DNA from: an uncultured Flammeovirgaceae bacterium
GTDB taxonomy: Bacteria > Bacteroidota > Bacteroidia > Cytophagales > Cyclobacteriaceae
Direction: 5' to 3'
Length of the DNA stretch: 8,320 bases
Assembly: GCA_946480685.1 (NCBI GenBank)
Contig: CAMLLI010000138.1
Coordinates: forward strand, 1 to 8,320
Shown: positions 1-6,621 of the stretch, piece after piece
How the letters are laid out: every line of letters starts with the position of its first letter
Numbering within the stretch: the stretch's first letter is position 1
Position numbers and translations under genes: made by a program
Notes under the pieces: model-generated
Database searches by the model: none
Seen by the model: the letters and a program-made list of their open reading frames with translations, nothing else
Told to the model about the DNA's origin: nothing

Positions 1-438
1 ATTGAGCCCTTCATGACTCCAAACCCCTAGCAGTTCTCCGCTAATTTCAAGGGCTTCACTCGCAATGTTACTTTTGTCACTGTTTTTATTGTGGGTTAAA
101 GCACGAAGTGTGGTGCTTTTTCGCTTTTCAGTAACGTGGTAGAAGTAATAATCTTCATCATAATCGCTAACCCCGCATAAAACTGCACTTCCCAAAGTAT
201 TAGCGGTAAACTCCTTCGTGCTGCCATTGGCATCTACAAAATAGTACTTCTTAATTTTGAGAGTGTTCTGCGAATTAATTTCATCATAAAAGATGAAAGT
301 TTTATCGCCTTGCGTAAATGACTGTAAGTTTTGGATTTTCGATGTTGGAAATTTTATCTCTGCTAAATTTAATTGTGCAGAAATGTTTTTTGTAACAAAG
401 AAACAAAGTAGAAACGATAGGAAAGATAGACTCTTCAT
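1..438 (-). CDS. Exported protein of unknown function, 5' part only
   Basis: Open frame of 146 codons with no stop, starting at the ATG at 438 and leaving the window at base 1, so the C-terminal part is missing. The first 21 or so residues form a Sec signal peptide: a Lys at position 2, a hydrophobic run rich in Phe and Leu (SLSFLSFLLCFFV), then NISA followed by Gln, a plausible signal peptidase I site. It has no lipobox cysteine. The visible mature part is rich in Lys, Ser, Asn and aromatic residues (for example DYDEDYYFYHVTEK) and looks like a beta-rich secreted domain, but I recognise no family. Hand-counted G+C is about 37%, clearly lower than in the uronate genes beside it. A TAACTTTG -7 box lies upstream, so it is probably transcribed apart from the uxa operon. 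It reads as a real gene because of the signal peptide, intact frame and promoter. Confidence 0.75.
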   Translation of the reverse strand, partial: MKSLSFLSFLLCFFVTKNISAQLNLAEIKFPTSKIQNLQSFTQGDKTFIFYDEINSQNTLKIKKYYFVDANGSTKEFTANTLGSAVLCGVSDYDEDYYFYHVTEKRKSTTLRALTHNKNSDKSNIASEALEISGELLGVWSHEGLN

Positions 439-458
439 TGTAAAATATTAATTGCAGT

Positions 459-512
459 CATCGCTACCGTTTGTGGTTATCCCGTCTGAACGGAGTCAAA
501 GTTATAGCGATG
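459..512. repeat. 8-bp perfect inverted repeat around the candidate promoter
   Basis: CATCGCTA at 459-466 is the exact reverse complement of TAGCGATG at 505-512, with a 38-bp spacer. The right arm directly abuts the candidate -7 box at 497-504 and the left arm falls in the presumed leader. Because only one arm would be transcribed from that promoter, an RNA hairpin is unlikely for that gene. A pair of protein-binding half-sites, or chance, are the alternatives. Confidence 0.4.
497..504 (-). promoter_or_regulatory. Candidate Bacteroidota -7 box for the exported-protein gene
   Basis: On the minus strand this reads TAACTTTG, an exact match to the Bacteroidota -7 consensus TAnnTTTG. Transcription would start near 490, giving a leader of about 50 nt before the ATG at 438. 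No clear TTTG-type -33 element is seen at the usual 19-21 bp upstream, only an AATTTAG stretch, so the call rests on the -7 match and its position. Confidence 0.45.
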
Positions 513-564
513 TTTGGCCGCTAAATTATTCTGAATATTATAATGTTCAAAAGACGATATAGCG

Positions 565-607
565 TGGCAACAAACTTGGCTATTGATTTTGCCAAGTATG
601 AATCAAT
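565..607. repeat. Interleaved inverted repeats between uxaB and the exported-protein gene
   Basis: Two perfect 7-bp inverted repeats interlock here. ACTTGGC (574-580) pairs with GCCAAGT (591-597), and ATTGATT (582-588), lying in the loop of the first, pairs with AATCAAT (601-607). A third competing pair is TGGCAA (565-570) with TTGCCA (589-594). The first stem could end the uxaB transcript, since the minus strand continues TTGTTG after it, but there is no true U-tract. The interlocking order is that of an H-type pseudoknot on either strand. It lies 57 bp beyond the uxaB stop codon. Confidence 0.45.
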
Positions 608-663
608 GTATGTCTTTGGGACAAGTAGGTTTTGATCCGTCAACGAAGAGACAATAGGTTTCT

Positions 664-2085
664 TCAAACCAGCGACAGCTGCTCCTCATACTTCAGCACA
701 AAATGAAGTACTTTATTCTCAAGCCCATCCACGAGAGTAAGATCCTGATCCCAGAAAGCTTTATTGGACAATGTTGCTTTCACAACTTGTACTGGATTGT
801 TAGTAGCCCATGCCTTCTTGAAGAAGTCGAGAATTTCGGGCGTGTCATTCAATGGTATATTTTCTCCGCGTGCATCGCCTTTGTAGAAGCGGATCATCGC
901 AGCGAGAGAATGTAGTAATCGCTCAGGAAGTTTACCAGTGCGTTTGTGATATTCTAATACGGAAGGAAGCACACGCACTTTATACTTGGACACTGAGTTC
1001 AATGCAATGCTGATAAGTTCGTGACGAATAAACGGATTCTGAAAACGCTCGATCACATCGTTGGCAAATTGCTGTAATTCTTCTTTAGACAGATCAAGTG
1101 TTGGGATGATCTCTTCAAATATAGCCTTGCGTATAAAGTCTCCTGCATACTGATCTTCCACGGATTCGCGTACCGTTCTCAATCCACGCAAGTATGCTAC
1201 CGGCACAAGAGCTGTATGAGCGCCATTGAGGATTCTTACTTTGCGTGTACGATACGGTGTCAGGTCTTTAACAAACTTCACTTGAAGGTTTGTCTTCTCG
1301 GCAGGAAATGCTGCGCGTACGGCATCCGTTGCTTCAATTACCCACAGGTGAAAGGGTTCTGCTGTTACTACAAGGTTGTCCTCATAACCAACCGACTGCT
1401 GTATCTCTTGTATAGTATCTTTAGGGAAACCGGGTACGATTCGATCTACCAGTGTATTGCAAAATGTATTCGCAGTATTCACCCAATTTTTGAAATCGTC
1501 TGACAGATTCCAAAGTGATATATACTGTAGTATAGTTTGCTTCAGTGTATCACCATTCTTCTCAATGAGTTCGCAGGGTATAAGGATCAACCCTTTGTCT
1601 GCCGCACCTTTGTAATGTTGAAAGCGATGGTATAGCAACTGCGTTACTTTTGCCGGGAAGCTGTCGCCCAGGGAAGCTATATTTGTATCGCTCGGATTAA
1701 AAGTTATACCGGCTTCTGTAGTATTGGAGATGATAAACTTCAGATCAGGATTTTCTGCTGTCTTTAAGAATCGACTAAAGTCATCATACGGATTGAACGC
1801 ACCAGCTACACTGGTGATCAATCGTGTTTCAGATATAGTTTTGCCCTGCTGTAGTCCGTTTAGCACAACGTGATATAGGCCGTCCTGGTCATTCACCATC
1901 TTCGCCATGCCTTTACTGATCGGCTGCACGATTTCAACAGCACCATTGAAGTCAGCCTTCTCATTGAGAATGTCAATGATCCAATCCACAAACGCACGAA
2001 GAAAATTACCTTCTCCGAATTGCAATACTTTAACCGGTCTTGTTTGTGGCGTATGGGCTGTCTGGCGATTTAATTTCTGTAGCAT
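664..2085 (-). CDS. uxaB: Tagaturonate reductase (altronate oxidoreductase)
   Basis: NADH-dependent cytoplasmic enzyme reducing D-tagaturonate to D-altronate, the second step of galacturonate catabolism. The 473 residues compare with about 483 in E. coli UxaB, and the sequence is collinear with that protein. Visible signatures are the N-terminal nucleotide-binding stretch FGEGNFLRAFVDW (about 23-35), NTTEAGI (121-127), IPCELIEKNGD (169-179), LVDRIVPG (212-219) and the polyol/mannitol dehydrogenase family catalytic motif KVRILNGAH, giving Lys282, Asn287 and His290. The FGEGNFLRAFVDW and LNGAHTALVPVA forms point to UxaB rather than the fructuronate reductase UxuB. It is the last gene of the minus-strand cluster, 76 bp after uxaC, with the ATG at 2085 and a TGA stop. 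No Shine-Dalgarno sequence is seen, as is usual in Bacteroidota. The gene is intact. Confidence 0.95.
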   Translation of the reverse strand: MLQKLNRQTAHTPQTRPVKVLQFGEGNFLRAFVDWIIDILNEKADFNGAVEIVQPISKGMAKMVNDQDGLYHVVLNGLQQGKTISETRLITSVAGAFNPYDDFSRFLKTAENPDLKFIISNTTEAGITFNPSDTNIASLGDSFPAKVTQLLYHRFQHYKGAADKGLILIPCELIEKNGDTLKQTILQYISLWNLSDDFKNWVNTANTFCNTLVDRIVPGFPKDTIQEIQQSVGYEDNLVVTAEPFHLWVIEATDAVRAAFPAEKTNLQVKFVKDLTPYRTRKVRILNGAHTALVPVAYLRGLRTVRESVEDQYAGDFIRKAIFEEIIPTLDLSKEELQQFANDVIERFQNPFIRHELISIALNSVSKYKVRVLPSVLEYHKRTGKLPERLLHSLAAMIRFYKGDARGENIPLNDTPEILDFFKKAWATNNPVQVVKATLSNKAFWDQDLTLVDGLENKVLHFVLKYEEQLSLV

Positions 2086-2161
2086 GAGCGTAATGTTTTA
2101 GTCGTTCTATTCATCACCAGGTTGAAAAGTATAGATCTGCTGATGACAAACTATATATCTG

Positions 2162-3565
2162 TTAGAATTTAAAATATGCCTTTGCGTTATGGTAACATAT
2201 ATCCGATACAATCTTGCCGAGCCACTTCTCATCCGCTGGCAGTTCACCGCTCACAACATCTTTACCAATCAGGTTACAAAGTATTCTGCGGAAATATTCG
2301 TGACGAGGATAGGAGAGGAAGCTTCGTGAATCCGTAAGCATACCAATGAAGCAACTCAGTAATCCTAAATTGGACAATGCATTGATCTGTTTCTCCATAC
2401 CATCTTTCTGATCGAGGAACCACCACGCTGAGCCAAATTGTATTTTCCCTTTGGTAGAGCCATCGTTAAAGTTACCGATCATGGTGCCCATCACTTCATT
2501 GTCGGCAGGATTGAGGTTATATAGTATAGTTTTGGCAAGCTGATCGGTGCTTTCCAATTCATTCAGGAATTTCGAGAGTGCTACACTTTGAGTGAAATCA
2601 CCAATGGAATCAAAACCCGTATCCGGTCCGAGTATACGCAGCATACGTTCATTGGTATTGCGCAGTGCTCCGAGGTGATATTGTTGAGTCCATCCTTTTT
2701 TGTGATAGAGGCGACCCAATTCAATCAGCACAGCATACTTGAAGAAATGTACTTCACCTCGATCCAGGTTTTCTTTCTTCTGTAGCTTACCGAAGAGAGT
2801 GTTGATGTTATAGGCCTGCTTGTTATCCGGGTAATAAAGCTGTTCGAGTCCGTGATCGGATAATTTACATCCCAGCGAATGGAAAAACTCGATACGGTTT
2901 TCGAGTGCAGCGATGAGTTTATCAAAGCTGTCGACCGAAACGCCTGAAACAGATGATAACTTTTCGAGATACGATATATACGTTTCAGGATTCTCTACAG
3001 CATACGCTTTATCCGGACGAAATGTAGGAAGTATCGTAATACTGAAATTATCCTTTTTAATTTTTTGATGATGTTCGAGCGAATCAGCAGGATCGTCTGT
3101 TGTACAAACAACTTCTACTTTCATTCCGGTAAGAAGACCACGCGTGTTATGCGAAGATGACTTCAGTTGTTCATTGCTGCTTTTATATACTTTGTCTGCT
3201 GTGTCTTCGGTCAGCAGATCGTCCACGTTGAAGTAACGTTTCAGCTCCAGGTGTGTCCAATGGTACAGCGGGTTACGCAACGTATAGGGTACTGCGTATG
3301 CCCATTGTTTAAACTTGTCTTCATCCGATGCATTGCCGGTAATATACTTTTCATTTATACCCAGCGTACGCATGGCGCGCCATTTATAGTGATCGCCCTC
3401 CAGCCACACCTTGGTAATGGTTTCAAACTGGCGGTTGTTGGCTATGTCTTGTGGCGAGAGGTGACAGTGGTAGTCAATGATGGGAAGATCTTTGGCATAA
3501 TCATGATACAGCTTCCGGGCGAAATCATTGGTGAGCAGGAAATCTTCAGTAACAAAATGTTTCAT
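2162..3565 (-). CDS. uxaC: Glucuronate/galacturonate isomerase
   Basis: Cytoplasmic uronate isomerase of the amidohydrolase superfamily, interconverting D-galacturonate with D-tagaturonate and D-glucuronate with D-fructuronate. The 467 residues match the family length (about 470). Signatures are the metal-binding HxH in DYHCHL (His33, His35), GDHYKWRAMR (57-66), CTTDDP (154-159), HLGALRN (297-303) and the near-invariant C-terminal block around GMLTDSRSFLSYPRHEYFRR (408-427). I chose the ATG at 3565 because MKHFVTEDFLL aligns with the family N-terminus (TEDFLL in E. coli). A GTG at 3604 would add 13 residues not seen in homologues, although a purine-rich stretch (GGGGAAAGG) precedes it. The gene lies 77 bp after the LacI-family regulator and 76 bp before uxaB, whose product uses the tagaturonate formed here. 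It is intact and ends in TAA. Confidence 0.95.
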   Translation of the reverse strand: MKHFVTEDFLLTNDFARKLYHDYAKDLPIIDYHCHLSPQDIANNRQFETITKVWLEGDHYKWRAMRTLGINEKYITGNASDEDKFKQWAYAVPYTLRNPLYHWTHLELKRYFNVDDLLTEDTADKVYKSSNEQLKSSSHNTRGLLTGMKVEVVCTTDDPADSLEHHQKIKKDNFSITILPTFRPDKAYAVENPETYISYLEKLSSVSGVSVDSFDKLIAALENRIEFFHSLGCKLSDHGLEQLYYPDNKQAYNINTLFGKLQKKENLDRGEVHFFKYAVLIELGRLYHKKGWTQQYHLGALRNTNERMLRILGPDTGFDSIGDFTQSVALSKFLNELESTDQLAKTILYNLNPADNEVMGTMIGNFNDGSTKGKIQFGSAWWFLDQKDGMEKQINALSNLGLLSCFIGMLTDSRSFLSYPRHEYFRRILCNLIGKDVVSGELPADEKWLGKIVSDICYHNAKAYFKF

Positions 3566-3642
3566 ACGATGGTGTATATACTTTATAGGCAAGACGTTTT
3601 TCACACACCTTTCCCCTGAAAAGACTCGGTATCAGACAGCGA

Positions 3643-4674
3643 TTAATTCGGTTTTTTTCGCAGGGAAGACTGGCGGATGATCAACTCCGGTTTCAAAACA
3701 ATCTTTTGAGGTATAAATTTTTTGTCTTTTACAGCGATCTCTTCCAAGAAGATCTCGGCAGCCGCATTGCCCATACGCATCGGGTGCTGGTCGATGGTCG
3801 ACAAAGGTGGCTCAGTAAAAGATGTAAAAGGTTCGTTACTGAATCCCACCAGGGCTACATCCTCCGGCACTTTAAATCCTTTCTCTTTCAGCACCTGCAT
3901 GGCACCCAGTATACCGTATGCACTGGAAGAGAATACACCGTCCGGTATATCTTTACGTTTCAGTAATTGCTCCATGCTGTTACGACCGTCTTCAAGCTGC
4001 AGGTTGCTGTCCACCACGAGTGATTCATCGAACTTCAGTCCGTTGTCGAGTAACGCTTCACGATAGCCGCGCAGACGTTCTTTGAAGATGCTGATCTTGC
4101 GGGCATTGGTAAAGTGCGCAATGCGCTTGCATCCCTGCTGGATCAGATGTTCCGTTGCTTTATAGGCCCCCAGAAAATCATCAATCACAACATTACTTAC
4201 CTCAAGCTCGTCATTCGAACGGTCGAAGAGTATAATCGGTATACCCCGTTCCTTTACCTTGAGAAAATGATCAAAGTTCTGTGTCTCTTTACCATGCGAA
4301 ACGATGATACCGTCTACACGTGCATTCAGCAATGCTTCGACCGTTGATACCTCTTTCTCAAAGTTATCATACGTCTGGCAGATCATCACATTATACTTCG
4401 CAGTGTTGGCGATTTCTTCAATACCACGCACCACCGAAGAGAAGAATGTACGGTCTGCAGTCGGAACAATTATACCGATGATATTGCTTTTGCCGTTGCG
4501 AAGTGCAGCCGCAATGTTATTAGGCTGATAGTTTAATTTCTGAGCCGCTTTCTGTACAGCCTTTTTGGTTTCAGCGCTGATGCGCGGATGATCTTTCAAC
4601 GCGCGCGAAACCGTTGATGCTGTAATGTTCAGCTTCCGGGCTATATCATGTATGGTAGCTTTTTCTTTCTTCAT
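3643..4674 (-). CDS. LacI-family transcriptional regulator of the uronate cluster
   Basis: DNA-binding repressor of 343 residues, the normal length for a full LacI/GalR protein. The helix-turn-helix spans about 7-28 (TIHDIARKLNITASTVSRAL). Residues Ala19, Ser20 and Arg24 occupy the operator-reading positions equivalent to LacI 17, 18 and 22. The hinge helix follows (PNNIAAALRNGK, 51-62), with Leu58 at the minor-groove-intercalating position, which fits operators with a central CG. The periplasmic-binding-protein-like effector domain runs from about 63 to 336, including FDRSNDE (150-156), RLRGY (200-204), EDVALVGFSN (271-280) and LSTIDQHP (291-298). It sits inside the operon, 32 bp after kduD. 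I infer that it controls this cluster and the divergent susC through the CG-centred sites at 6330-6345 and 6525-6540, with a uronate or KDG-type intermediate as inducer. Neither ligand nor operator can be proven from sequence. Confidence 0.93.
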   Translation of the reverse strand: MKKEKATIHDIARKLNITASTVSRALKDHPRISAETKKAVQKAAQKLNYQPNNIAAALRNGKSNIIGIIVPTADRTFFSSVVRGIEEIANTAKYNVMICQTYDNFEKEVSTVEALLNARVDGIIVSHGKETQNFDHFLKVKERGIPIILFDRSNDELEVSNVVIDDFLGAYKATEHLIQQGCKRIAHFTNARKISIFKERLRGYREALLDNGLKFDESLVVDSNLQLEDGRNSMEQLLKRKDIPDGVFSSSAYGILGAMQVLKEKGFKVPEDVALVGFSNEPFTSFTEPPLSTIDQHPMRMGNAAAEIFLEEIAVKDKKFIPQKIVLKPELIIRQSSLRKKPN

Positions 4675-4706
4675 GTCGGCTCCGTGTTTACGTACGGCCT
4701 CACAGA

Positions 4707-5495
4707 CTATACTTCGTTGGCAGGCTTTCCGATGGTGGCTAATATACCGCCATCTACATAAATAATTTGTCCATTGACAAAATCACTTGCTGCAGAGGAA
4801 AGAAATATAGCCGTGCCCGTTAAATCCTCCGGATCGCCCCAGCGTGCAGCCGGTGTCCGGTTTATAATAAAATCATTAAAAGGATGTCCGTTTACGCGTA
4901 TAGGAGCAGTCTGCTCCGTAGCAAAATATCCCGGTCCTATTCCATTTACCTGAATATTATACTTGGCCCATTCGGTAGCCATATTCTTCGTTAACATCTT
5001 CAAGCCACCTTTGGCGGCAGCATACGCAGTAACGGTATTGCGACCGAGTTCGCTCATCATCGAACAGATGTTGATGATCTTGCCGGCCTTGCGCTGCACC
5101 ATATACTTGCCTACATGCTTAGATACGATAAAAGGCCCCACTAGGTCTACATCAATTACCTGGCGGAAGTCCGCTACATCCATTTCAAGAATTGGTATAC
5201 GCTTAATGATACCGGCATTGTTCACCAGTATATCAATCGGTCCTACTTCTTTTTCAATCTTGTCGATTGCTTCGCGTACCGATTGGTCATTGGTAACATC
5301 GAAGAGATAACCGGTAGCATCTATACCTTCTTTCCTATAGGCGTCCAGTGCATCCTTCATTTTATCAGGCGAGTGCCCGTTGATGATAAGTTTAGCACCG
5401 GCAAGTCCAATACCTTTCGCCATAGCCATACCAAGGCCATGAGTGCCGCCTGTTATAAGGGCACGTTTACCAGATAAATCAAAAAGTTTAATCAT
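4707..5495 (-). CDS. kduD: 2-dehydro-3-deoxy-D-gluconate 5-dehydrogenase
   Basis: Short-chain dehydrogenase/reductase of 262 residues that reduces 2,5-diketo-3-deoxygluconate to KDG after KduI. The Rossmann motif TGGTHGLG is at 15-22, NNAG at 92-95, the catalytic Ser at 145, YAAAK at 158-162 (Tyr158, Lys162) and the cofactor-loop motif [10 protein letters not shown] at 187-196. KduD and gluconate 5-dehydrogenases are close relatives, and motifs alone do not separate them. The direct coupling to kduI decides the assignment. Its ATG overlaps the kduI stop codon as ATGA (5492-5495), suggesting translational coupling, and a GGA lies about 7 nt before the start inside kduI. It ends in TAG, 32 bp before the lacI-type gene. 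The gene is intact. Confidence 0.93.
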   Translation of the reverse strand: MIKLFDLSGKRALITGGTHGLGMAMAKGIGLAGAKLIINGHSPDKMKDALDAYRKEGIDATGYLFDVTNDQSVREAIDKIEKEVGPIDILVNNAGIIKRIPILEMDVADFRQVIDVDLVGPFIVSKHVGKYMVQRKAGKIINICSMMSELGRNTVTAYAAAKGGLKMLTKNMATEWAKYNIQVNGIGPGYFATEQTAPIRVNGHPFNDFIINRTPAARWGDPEDLTGTAIFLSSAASDFVNGQIIYVDGGILATIGKPANEV

Positions 5496-6325
5496 CGTAA
5501 TTCCGTTGGCTTTACTCCGTCCATATCACTGTAGTCCAGGTTTTCACCGGCCATTCCCCAAATGAAAGCATAGTTGCTTGTGCCGGCACCGCTGTGTATA
5601 GACCATGGAGGTGATATAACTGCCTGGTGATTTTGCATCCAGATGTGCCGGGTTTCCTGTGGTTCACCCATGAAGTGACAGACGGTTTGGTTTTCAGGAA
5701 CGTTAAAATAGAAATAAGCTTCCATTCTTCTGTCATGTGTATGCGGAGGCATGGTGTTCCATACGCTGCCGGTTTTCAGTTCGGTAAGTCCCATTTGTAC
5801 CTGGCATGTTTCCAGTACACTATTCACAAGGAGTTTGCGTATAGTCCGCTGGTTGGATGTCTCCAAAGATCCGATCTCTACGGTCTCCGCCTGGTCTAAC
5901 GATACTTTGCGTGTAGGGTACGTTGTATGGGCCGGGGCTGAGTTAAAATAGTATAGCGGCCTGGTAGCCTGATCGGGATTGAAGACTACATTTTTAGCGC
6001 CACGCCCTATATATAGGGCTTCTTTGTTTTCCAGTGTATAGCTGGTGCCATCGACCGTAATGGTTCCTTTACCGCCTACGTTGATGATTCCAATCTCTCT
6101 GCGTTGCAAAAAGAATTCGGCTTTGAGAGAATCAATTGTCTCAAGCGTTACAGGTTTTGAAACCGGGTTGGCACCACCTACAATCAAGCGATCGTAGTGT
6201 GTATATACTAAAGAGATTTCATCCTTGACAAATATATTCTCTATCAGGAAGTTCTCACGCAGCTGACTGGTTGTAAAAGTTCTGTACTGCGATGGATGGA
6301 TAGCGTATCGAGAAGTGTGCAACAT
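5492..6325 (-). CDS. kduI: 5-keto-4-deoxyuronate isomerase
   Basis: Isomerises 4-deoxy-L-threo-5-hexosulose uronate (from unsaturated uronides) to 2,5-diketo-3-deoxygluconate, the substrate of KduD. The 277 residues compare with 278 in E. coli KduI. This is a cupin-fold zinc enzyme: the ligands are visible as [10 protein letters not shown] (His195, His197, Glu202) and SIHSG (His244), one residue off the E. coli positions. Other family blocks are [12 protein letters not shown] (44-55), [12 protein letters not shown] (82-93) and [12 protein letters not shown] (130-141). I chose the ATG at 6325. A TTG at 6346 would extend the protein by seven residues, but those bases are the operator-like repeat and encode nothing seen in homologues. 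It is the first gene of the cluster. The upstream operator copy sits only a few bases before the start codon, so repressor binding would cover the translation start region. Confidence 0.95.
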   Translation of the reverse strand: MLHTSRYAIHPSQYRTFTTSQLRENFLIENIFVKDEISLVYTHYDRLIVGGANPVSKPVTLETIDSLKAEFFLQRREIGIINVGGKGTITVDGTSYTLENKEALYIGRGAKNVVFNPDQATRPLYYFNSAPAHTTYPTRKVSLDQAETVEIGSLETSNQRTIRKLLVNSVLETCQVQMGLTELKTGSVWNTMPPHTHDRRMEAYFYFNVPENQTVCHFMGEPQETRHIWMQNHQAVISPPWSIHSGAGTSNYAFIWGMAGENLDYSDMDGVKPTELR

Positions 6326-6329
6326 AATG

Positions 6330-6345
6330 TGTAATCGGTTGCGCA
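6330..6345. promoter_or_regulatory. LacI-type operator copy A, before kduI
   Basis: TGTAATCGGTTGCGCA matches copy B (6525-6540) at 14 of 16 positions and in the same orientation. Its core GTAATCGGTTGC (6331-6342) is an imperfect palindrome with the central CG typical of LacI-family operators. It ends 5 bp before the kduI ATG at 6325, so it lies in the leader or over the transcription start. The LacI-family protein in the cluster is the likely ligand (inference). Confidence 0.65.
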
Positions 6346-6353
6346 ATATAAAA

Positions 6354-6361
6354 GAAAATTA
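6354..6361 (-). promoter_or_regulatory. Weak candidate -7 box for the kdu-uxa operon (proximal)
   Basis: The minus strand reads TAATTTTC, 7 of 8 against TAnnTTTG. A start near 6347 would put operator copy A right at +1, a classic repressor position. No -33 element is apparent. This competes with the better -7 match at 6476-6483. Confidence 0.2.
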
Positions 6362-6409
6362 ATTTAATGTGCTATTACGAGTCGCGAAGTATTTTTTAAC
6401 AATTTGGCC

Positions 6410-6421
6410 GGAATCGATGTC
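6410..6421. promoter_or_regulatory. Degenerate operator-like site D
   Basis: GGAATCGATGTC agrees with the core GCAATCGATTGC at 9 of 12 positions and keeps the central AATCGAT. It lies between the two strong copies. It could be an auxiliary LacI-family site or a chance match. Confidence 0.25.
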
Positions 6422-6475
6422 TAACCATCTTTTATAGTGTGTGTGCTTGTTAAATTCAGTCAAAAACATGCTTTT

Positions 6476-6483
6476 CAAAAATA
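6476..6483 (-). promoter_or_regulatory. Candidate -7 box for the kdu-uxa operon (distal)
   Basis: The minus strand reads TATTTTTG, an exact fit to TAnnTTTG. It implies a start near 6469 and a leader of about 145 nt that contains site D and operator copy A, which would then act as a roadblock. The AT-rich surroundings make chance matches likely, and no convincing -33 element is seen. Confidence 0.3.
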
Positions 6484-6524
6484 TTTGAAAGATCATTTGG
6501 TAAGCTAAAAATTCCTTCCTAAAA

Positions 6525-6540
6525 TGCAATCGATTGCGCA
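6525..6540. promoter_or_regulatory. LacI-type operator copy B, before susC
   Basis: TGCAATCGATTGCGCA contains a perfect 12-bp palindrome, GCAATCGATTGC (6526-6537), centred on CG. Its form is the same as known LacI/PurR/CcpA-type operators (GCAA..CG..TTGC). It lies 81 bp upstream of the susC ATG, and its centre is 195 bp from that of copy A, a distance that allows repression by looping. It is the strongest regulatory signal in the window. Confidence 0.75.
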
Positions 6541-6542
6541 TC

Positions 6543-6554
6543 GGAGTCGATTGC
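6543..6554. promoter_or_regulatory. Degenerate operator-like site C next to copy B
   Basis: GGAGTCGATTGC matches the core GCAATCGATTGC at 10 of 12 positions. The right half-site TCGATTGC is perfect. Its centre is 17 bp from that of copy B, so the two sites would lie on partly different faces of the helix. It may be a second repressor site for susC. Confidence 0.4.
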
Positions 6555-6621
6555 AGTCGCCTGAAAATTACTGTTTTGCATTCTCTATAAACTATATAAT
6601 ACCCATTTCAACAAACCCAAT

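Noticed and set aside
3167..3619. 150-codon plus-strand open frame opposite uxaC
   Set aside because: It is the antisense shadow of a strongly conserved uxaC coding region, with Cys/Val/Phe-rich composition typical of shadow frames and no independent signal.
4115..4131. TGCGCAATGCGCTTGCA inside the regulator gene resembles the operator
   Set aside because: It needs a one-base insertion to align, lacks the central AATCGATT, and encodes the family-typical GCKRIAH stretch of a LacI-type protein, so a coding explanation suffices.
4707..5495. Reading kduD as a gluconate 5-dehydrogenase
   Set aside because: Motifs alone allow it, but the ATGA overlap with kduI and the uronate context favour KduD.
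6359..6541. 60-codon minus-strand frame beginning MRNRLH upstream of kduI
   Set aside because: Its start is just operator copy B read as codons. The rest is AT-rich intergenic sequence with no recognisable domain, and the similarity to the kduI extension comes from the shared DNA repeat.
6569..6579. TACTGTTTTGC before susC as a -7 box
   Set aside because: The spacing between TA and TTTG is four bases instead of two, and no matching upstream element is present, so no susC promoter is called.
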